64,000 bases of DNA, taken from the NCBI GenBank assembly GCA_023268935.1, contig JALRKK010000054.1, forward strand, positions 1 to 64,000, written 5' to 3'. Below the pieces are notes generated by a model. That model saw only the letters and a list, made by a program, of their open reading frames with translations. It was not told the origin of the DNA and did not search any database. Each line of letters opens with the position of its first letter. Within the stretch, counting starts at the first letter, position 1. Positions 58,809 to 64,000 of this stretch are shown in pieces. Made by a program: the position numbers and the translations under genes. Origin of the DNA: Glaciecola sp. (GTDB taxonomy: Bacteria > Pseudomonadota > Gammaproteobacteria > Enterobacterales > Alteromonadaceae).

Positions 58809-61193
58809 TTAAGCGTGCTTCTCCGCTAGGTACAACCACGTTTCGACAACTGTGTCAGGATTCAGTGACACACTATCGATACCTTGCTCCACTAGCCAAG
58901 CTGCAAGGTCTTCATGGTCAGATGGGCCTTGGCCACAAATTCCCACGTATTTACCGCGTCTCTTAGCGGCTTGAATGGCCATAGCGAGAAGTTTTTTGAC
59001 CGCAGTGTTGCGTTCATCAAATAAATGCGCAATCAAACCAGAATCGCGATCTAATCCTAACGTCAATTGAGTTAAGTCGTTAGAGCCAATCGAGAACCCA
59101 TCAAAAATGTCTAAAAATTCATCAGCTAATAACGCATTTGACGGTAATTCACACATCATAATAACGCGTAAGCCATTTTCACCTTGCACCAAACCTTCTT
59201 CGCGCAATAAGTCGATGACTTGCTGACCTTCTTCCAAAGTGCGCACAAACGGGATCATGATTTCGACATTGGTTAATCCCATGTCATTACGCACGCGTTT
59301 AATTGCTTCACATTCCAACGCAAAACAATCGCGGAAATCCTCCGAAATATAACGTGACGCACCACGGAAACCGAGCATTGGATTTTCTTCGTCTGGTTCG
59401 TATTGATAACCACCAACGAGGTTAAAGTATTCGTTCGATTTGAAATCTGACATACGTACGATGACTTTTTCTGGCGCGAACGCCGCACCGATCGAACTAA
59501 TGCCCTCCACGAGTTTTTGAATATAGAACTCTTTTGGCGAAGCATATCCGGCAATCATCTCGGCAATTTCGGCTTTCAAATCATCGGGTTGTTCGTCAAA
59601 GTTTAAGAGGGCTTTAGGATGCACACCAATCATGCGGTTGATGATAAACTCTAGACGTGCAAGACCGACACCTGCATGTGGTAACCGCGCAAAATCAAAC
59701 GCGCGATCAGGGTTACCCACATTCATCATGATCTTCAATGGTAATTCAGGCATCGAATCGATGCGTGACGTTACAACGTCAAAGCTTAGTTCTTCTGAAT
59801 AAATGAAGCCAGTGTCCCCTTCAGCACAGGATACCGTGACTTTGTCACCAGTATTAATACTTGACGTCGCATCGCCACATCCAACAACCGCCGGAATACC
59901 TAATTCACGGGCAATGATCGCTGCATGACAAGTACGTCCACCCCGGTTTGTTACGATAGCTGAGGCACGTTTCATGATCGGTTCCCAATCAGGGTCGGTC
60001 ATATCGGTAACTAGCACATCACCCGGCTCAATTTTGTCCATTTCAGCAATGGAACTTAGTACTTTTGCAGTACCTGCACCAATCTTGTGACCAATCGCAC
60101 GACCGGTACAAACTGTCGGGGCATTACCATCGAGTTGATAGCGTTCAATGACTTGTGCATCTTCACGTGAGCGTACAGTTTCTGGGCGGGCTTGTACTAT
60201 GTATAACTTCCCATCTGTGCCGTCTTTGGCCCACTCAATGTCCATCGCTCGGCCGTAGTGCTCAGCGATAATCACGGCTTGCTTAGCTAATTCTTCTACT
60301 TCGGTATCAGTAATAGAAAATGTCAAAGACTGTTCTTTGGGCACATCCACAATCTCGACTTGCTTGCCGTGTTCTTGCGACGTCGAGTAAATCATCTGTG
60401 TGAGTTTACTGCCTAAGTTACGACGCAATACCGCAGGACGCCCAGCCGCTAGAGTGGGTTTGTGAACATAAAATTCATCTGGATTAACCGCACCTTGCAC
60501 GACCATCTCACCTAAGCCAAAACTAGAGGTGATAAAGACCACATCTTCAAAACCAGATTCAGTATCAATCGAGAACATGACACCAGAAGCGGCTTTATCC
60601 GAACGCACCATGCGTTGAATACCAGCAGATAAGGCTACGCCTTTGTGGTCATAACCTTGGTGCACACGATAGCTGATGGCACGGTCATTAAATAACGATG
60701 CGAATACATGTTTAATCGCGACTAATACAGCTTCATAGCCTTTTACATTCAGAAAGGTTTCTTGCTGACCAGCAAATGACGCATCAGGCATATCTTCTGC
60801 AGTCGCAGATGAACGCACAGCAAATGAAGCGGCATCTCCGGCATCGCCAGAAAGTTCAGCAAACGAATCGGCAATGGCTGTTTCTAAAGCTGGCTGAAAT
60901 GGTGTATCGATGATCCATTGTCGAATTTGCTCGCCGGCTTTGGCTAGCGCATTGACATCTTCGACGTCCAACGCATCGAGCACCTCATGAATACGAGCTT
61001 CTAGACCACTTTGCTCTAAAAATTCATTAAACGCATACGAGGTTGTCGCAAAACCACCCGGTACCTGCACGCCAGCATTGGCTAAATTCGAGATCATTTC
61101 ACCAAGAGAAGCGTTTTTGCCCCCTACTCGGTTAACATCATGCATACCTAATTGTTGATACCATAGAACGTATTCTTGCGCTTGTTCTTGCAC
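58809..61193 (-). CDS. ppsA: phosphoenolpyruvate synthase
   Basis: [28 protein letters not shown] phosphohistidine motif, [20 protein letters not shown]. Confidence 0.98.
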   Translation of the reverse strand: MQEQAQEYVLWYQQLGMHDVNRVGGKNASLGEMISNLANAGVQVPGGFATTSYAFNEFLEQSGLEARIHEVLDALDVEDVNALAKAGEQIRQWIIDTPFQPALETAIADSFAELSGDAGDAASFAVRSSATAEDMPDASFAGQQETFLNVKGYEAVLVAIKHVFASLFNDRAISYRVHQGYDHKGVALSAGIQRMVRSDKAASGVMFSIDTESGFEDVVFITSSFGLGEMVVQGAVNPDEFYVHKPTLAAGRPAVLRRNLGSKLTQMIYSTSQEHGKQVEIVDVPKEQSLTFSITDTEVEELAKQAVIIAEHYGRAMDIEWAKDGTDGKLYIVQARPETVRSREDAQVIERYQLDGNAPTVCTGRAIGHKIGAGTAKVLSSIAEMDKIEPGDVLVTDMTDPDWEPIMKRASAIVTNRGGRTCHAAIIARELGIPAVVGCGDATSSINTGDKVTVSCAEGDTGFIYSEELSFDVVTSRIDSMPELPLKIMMNVGNPDRAFDFARLPHAGVGLARLEFIINRMIGVHPKALLNFDEQPDDLKAEIAEMIAGYASPKEFYIQKLVEGISSIGAAFAPEKVIVRMSDFKSNEYFNLVGGYQYEPDEENPMLGFRGASRYISEDFRDCFALECEAIKRVRNDMGLTNVEIMIPFVRTLEEGQQVIDLLREEGLVQGENGLRVIMMCELPSNALLADEFLDIFDGFSIGSNDLTQLTLGLDRDSGLIAHLFDERNTAVKKLLAMAIQAAKRRGKYVGICGQGPSDHEDLAAWLVEQGIDSVSLNPDTVVETWLYLAEKHA

Positions 61194-61329
61194 TTGCGAG
61201 CCTCCAGCCGTATTGTGTAATAGCTTAATGGTTTATCGACATTAATTACTGCCTGTTTAAAATTTAACCAAAAAAGCAAAATAGCATTGTAGAATGCTGA
61301 CTATAAATTTGTAAAATTTAATTGTAATC

Positions 61330-61344
61330 CGTAATAAAATTACA
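61330..61344. promoter_or_regulatory. candidate HexR operator between ppsA and ppsR
   Basis: CGTAATAAAATTACA. Confidence 0.75.
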
Positions 61345-61363
61345 AGATTGTTAAGGAGTTGTG

Positions 61364-62176
61364 ATGCGCGCAGCCTATTATATTTCCGATGGCACAGCCA
61401 TTACTTCAGAAGTTTTTGGCCATGCTTTGCTGTCTTTATTCCCGATTGAGTTCAATCACATCACGATCCCTTTTGTCGAAACTGAACAACATGCAAATGA
61501 AGTGTTAAAGCAAATATCTGTAAGTTTTCAAGAAACAAATCAGCGTCCGTTGGTTTTTTACACAATCGTTAACAGCGACATTCGTCATATTATTGCCAAC
61601 TCAGTTGGCATCAATTACAACTTTTTAGACCAATTTGTGGCCCCACTTGAAAAGATCCTAGGGGTACCATCAAAGCCAGAAAAACATCGTACTCACAGCA
61701 TCCATGAAACGACATACGACATTCGTATTGAAGCGGTCAACTATGCATTGACTAATGATGATGGCGCAAATTTACAGAATTATGCAGATGCGGATATTAT
61801 ATTGGTAGGTGTGTCGCGATCAGGCAAAACTCCAACGAGTCTTTATTTGGCATTACAATACGGCATCAAAGCCGCTAATTATCCTTTTACCGAAGAAGAT
61901 ATGGGAGACATGATAAAACTCAATCCTGCGTTGCGCCGCTATAAGAACAAGATTTTTGGCTTAACTATCGCGGCCGAACGCTTACATCAAATCCGCTCAG
62001 AACGCAGAGCCAACTCCAAATATGCCTCAATGCAACAATGTCGTATGGAATTGAGAGAAGTGGAAAACTTATACCGTAAAGAAAGGATCCCTTTTCTCAA
62101 TAGTACCAAGTTTTCCATTGAAGAGATTTCGGCCAAAATTTTGGCCACAACTGGACTGAAGCGTCGGAAATATTAA
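61364..62176 (+). CDS. ppsR: PEP synthase regulatory protein (bifunctional kinase/pyrophosphorylase)
   Basis: ILVGVSRSGKTPTSLYLALQYGIKAANYP; divergent from ppsA. Confidence 0.97.
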   Translation: MRAAYYISDGTAITSEVFGHALLSLFPIEFNHITIPFVETEQHANEVLKQISVSFQETNQRPLVFYTIVNSDIRHIIANSVGINYNFLDQFVAPLEKILGVPSKPEKHRTHSIHETTYDIRIEAVNYALTNDDGANLQNYADADIILVGVSRSGKTPTSLYLALQYGIKAANYPFTEEDMGDMIKLNPALRRYKNKIFGLTIAAERLHQIRSERRANSKYASMQQCRMELREVENLYRKERIPFLNSTKFSIEEISAKILATTGLKRRKY

Positions 62177-62508
62177 TCTTTGGCTGACGCTCTGCCGCCG
62201 GTCACTTTATTGGCTCGACCTTCCGCTTTAGCTTTCTCTGCGCGCAGACGACGAACTTCTTTGGGGTCAGCAATCAGTGGACGATATATTTCAATTCGAT
62301 CACCGTCCTGTACTATATCTTTGAGACGGCAGGTACGATTCCAAATGCCGACTTTGTTCTCGGATAAATTGATTTCAGGAAAAATTTGCTGAATATTAGA
62401 TTGAGTAATACATTCCTCAACTGAAGTCTCTGCAGGGACCTCAACGGTGACGATTTCTTGTTTATCTGGAGTGCCATATACTACTTCTACTGAACACAAT
62501 TCAGGCAT
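62173..62508 (-). CDS. rnfH: RnfH family ubiquitin-fold protein
   Basis: SVEVVYGTPDKQEIVTVEV, VGIWNRTCRLKDIVQDGDRIEIYRPLIADPKEVRRLRA. Confidence 0.95.
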   Translation of the reverse strand: MPELCSVEVVYGTPDKQEIVTVEVPAETSVEECITQSNIQQIFPEINLSENKVGIWNRTCRLKDIVQDGDRIEIYRPLIADPKEVRRLRAEKAKAEGRANKVTGGRASAKD

Positions 62509-62954
62509 TAAGCTCCTCCTTCTCTTAAGGCTTTTTGTTTGGCTCGAGCGATAAACGCACTGACCATTGCATTTGCTAGTTGGGTAAAAATTTTGCCAAA
62601 TGCCATGGCGATAAGTTTACTTTTGAACTCAAATGTCAATTTCAACTCAACCTTACATGCGTGCTCATCGAGTTCAGTAAATGTCCATCCACCGTTCAAA
62701 GATTTGAACGGCCCATCGGCGAGTTGCATCTTAATTGCACGGTTGGGTTCAAGGGTATTAAGGGTCGTAAAAGTGTGTTTGATGCCCGCTTTTGCAATGT
62801 GCATGGAAGCTTTCATATGTGACTCATCAACCGAATGCACCTCTGTGCCTACACAACCTGGTAAAAAATCGGGATACGCATGAACATCGTTGACTAAGTC
62901 ATACATTGTCTGAGCACTGTAGGGAACCAGTGCGCTTTTGTTTACGTCAGCCAT
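62508..62954 (-). CDS. ratA: RatA/COQ10-like START-domain protein
   Basis: SAQTMYDLVNDVHAYPDFLPGCVGTEV; adjacent to rnfH and smpB. Confidence 0.94.
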   Translation of the reverse strand: MADVNKSALVPYSAQTMYDLVNDVHAYPDFLPGCVGTEVHSVDESHMKASMHIAKAGIKHTFTTLNTLEPNRAIKMQLADGPFKSLNGGWTFTELDEHACKVELKLTFEFKSKLIAMAFGKIFTQLANAMVSAFIARAKQKALREGGA

Positions 62955-63065
62955 AACACCTCAACATTAAATATCATGCAAATAATAACATAACCCATAT
63001 CTTTAAACGCAAAAAAATATCCCCATATCGCTATACACATTGCAAAATACCGATATACTAACTGG

Positions 63066-63536
63066 ATGAAAAAGAAGTCAAATCCCAGCACCACCATAGC
63101 GCTCAACAAAAAAGCGCGCCATGAATATTCTTTTATAGATAAATATGAAGCCGGCATGGAATTACAAGGGTGGGAAGTAAAAAGTATTCGCTCTGGTAAG
63201 GTCAATTTAGTTGATGCTTACGTATTTATTCGCGATGGCCAGGCCTATGTGTCAAATATCAATATTACGCCACTCAATGAAGCTTCGACTCATGTGATCT
63301 GCGATCCAAGACGCGTGCGTCGACTGTTACTCAAACGTCGCGAGCTAGATCAACTCATTGGCGCAGTAGAACGCGATGGCCATACGATTGTCGCCACTGC
63401 CATGTACTGGAAAAAATGTTGGGTCAAACTCGAGGTTCAACTCGCTCGAGGGAAGCAGTCACACGACAAACGCGATGCCATTAAAGACCGCGATTGGGCA
63501 CGTCAAAAAGAACGCATGATGAAGCACAAAGCTTAA
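63066..63536 (+). CDS. smpB: SsrA-binding protein
   Basis: [35 protein letters not shown]. Confidence 0.98.
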   Translation: MKKKSNPSTTIALNKKARHEYSFIDKYEAGMELQGWEVKSIRSGKVNLVDAYVFIRDGQAYVSNINITPLNEASTHVICDPRRVRRLLLKRRELDQLIGAVERDGHTIVATAMYWKKCWVKLEVQLARGKQSHDKRDAIKDRDWARQKERMMKHKA

Positions 63537-63728
63537 TCCAATTCTGGGCTCAACTTTTTGTTGCGTCAACGATTGCAAATGAAAATATTTACTTAGACCT
63601 ATAAAAGCTAAAAAAAGCTCAATAATGCTAATTTTTCGCAAAAATATAATATTATTTATCGCTTAATTAGGATAAAAGCTGTAAATTTAGTAATAATTCA
63701 TTCTGCGAAACACATATAAGGAAACGTT

Positions 63729-64000
63729 ATGAAACTCGAATCCATGGTCTTGCATCACGCTTACAAATCTGACCCAACGACCAAAGCTGCAGCAGTGCCA
63801 ATCTACCAAACCACATCTTATACGTTTGATGACACCCAACACGGTGCGGACCTGTTTGATCTAAAGGTCGCAGGGAATATCTATACCCGAATCATGAATC
63901 CAACCACAGCTGTACTTGAAGAACGCATGGCGGCTTTAGAGGGTGGGATAGGTGCATTATGCGTTGCTTCAGGTATGGCTGCCATTACCTATGCGGTTGA
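63729..64000 (+). CDS. metY: O-acetylhomoserine aminocarboxypropyltransferase/cysteine synthase-like PLP enzyme, truncated by window end
   Basis: [73 protein letters not shown]; Cys/Met metabolism PLP family. Confidence 0.85.
   Translation, partial: MKLESMVLHHAYKSDPTTKAAAVPIYQTTSYTFDDTQHGADLFDLKVAGNIYTRIMNPTTAVLEERMAALEGGIGALCVASGMAAITYAV

Noticed and set aside
62508-62954. ratA considered as a toxin-antitoxin module with rnfH
   Set aside because: The ratA-rnfH-smpB arrangement is a widespread housekeeping neighbourhood, and START-domain RatA homologs are more likely COQ10-like; no antitoxin evidence.
63537-63728. tmRNA (ssrA) or SAM-type riboswitch between smpB and metY
   Set aside because: The region is only ~190 nt and AT-rich, lacks a tRNA-like end or ANDENYALAA-type tag frame, and I could not identify a riboswitch core.

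Overview
This looks like a chromosomal core region of a marine-type gammaproteobacterium (Alteromonadales-like by gene order and protein character; this is inference, as no search was run). I see no prophage, transposon, CRISPR array, rRNA or tRNA. Contents in order: a truncated Lon-family protease; leuS-lptE-holA-nadD-rsfS-rlmH-mrdA-rodA-rlpA; dacA-ybeD-lipB-lipA; ansA; a small uncharacterised cluster (YeaC-like, zinc-ribbon, AGCS symporter, M14 peptidase, thioredoxin-like); a long second GAPDH; a malQ-glgB-glgX-msrB operon; gapA-yeaD; an Entner-Doudoroff operon zwf-pgl-edd-glk-eda divergent from hexR-pykA; a saccharopine-dehydrogenase-like reductase; sppA, yfbV, trxB-aat-bpt-infA, clpA/clpS, cspD, rluE-mnmA-hflD-purB; a stand-alone class III nucleotide cyclase; roxA; a ydiJ-like oxidoreductase; ppsA/ppsR; rnfH-ratA-smpB; and the start of a metY-like gene. 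The observations I rate highest are: (1) two unlinked genes, the reductase at 39103 and the cyclase at 53550, carry nearly the same 5' module, in which a 17-bp-spaced sigma70-like promoter has its -10 running into an 11-bp inverted repeat whose 3' arm holds the Shine-Dalgarno sequence; (2) a set of HexR-like operators (consensus TGTAATAAAATTACA) in four central-carbon intergenic regions; (3) the minimal cyclase itself; (4) msrB translationally coupled to a glycogen/maltodextrin operon; (5) a 40-aa lipoprotein ORF missing from the ORF track.
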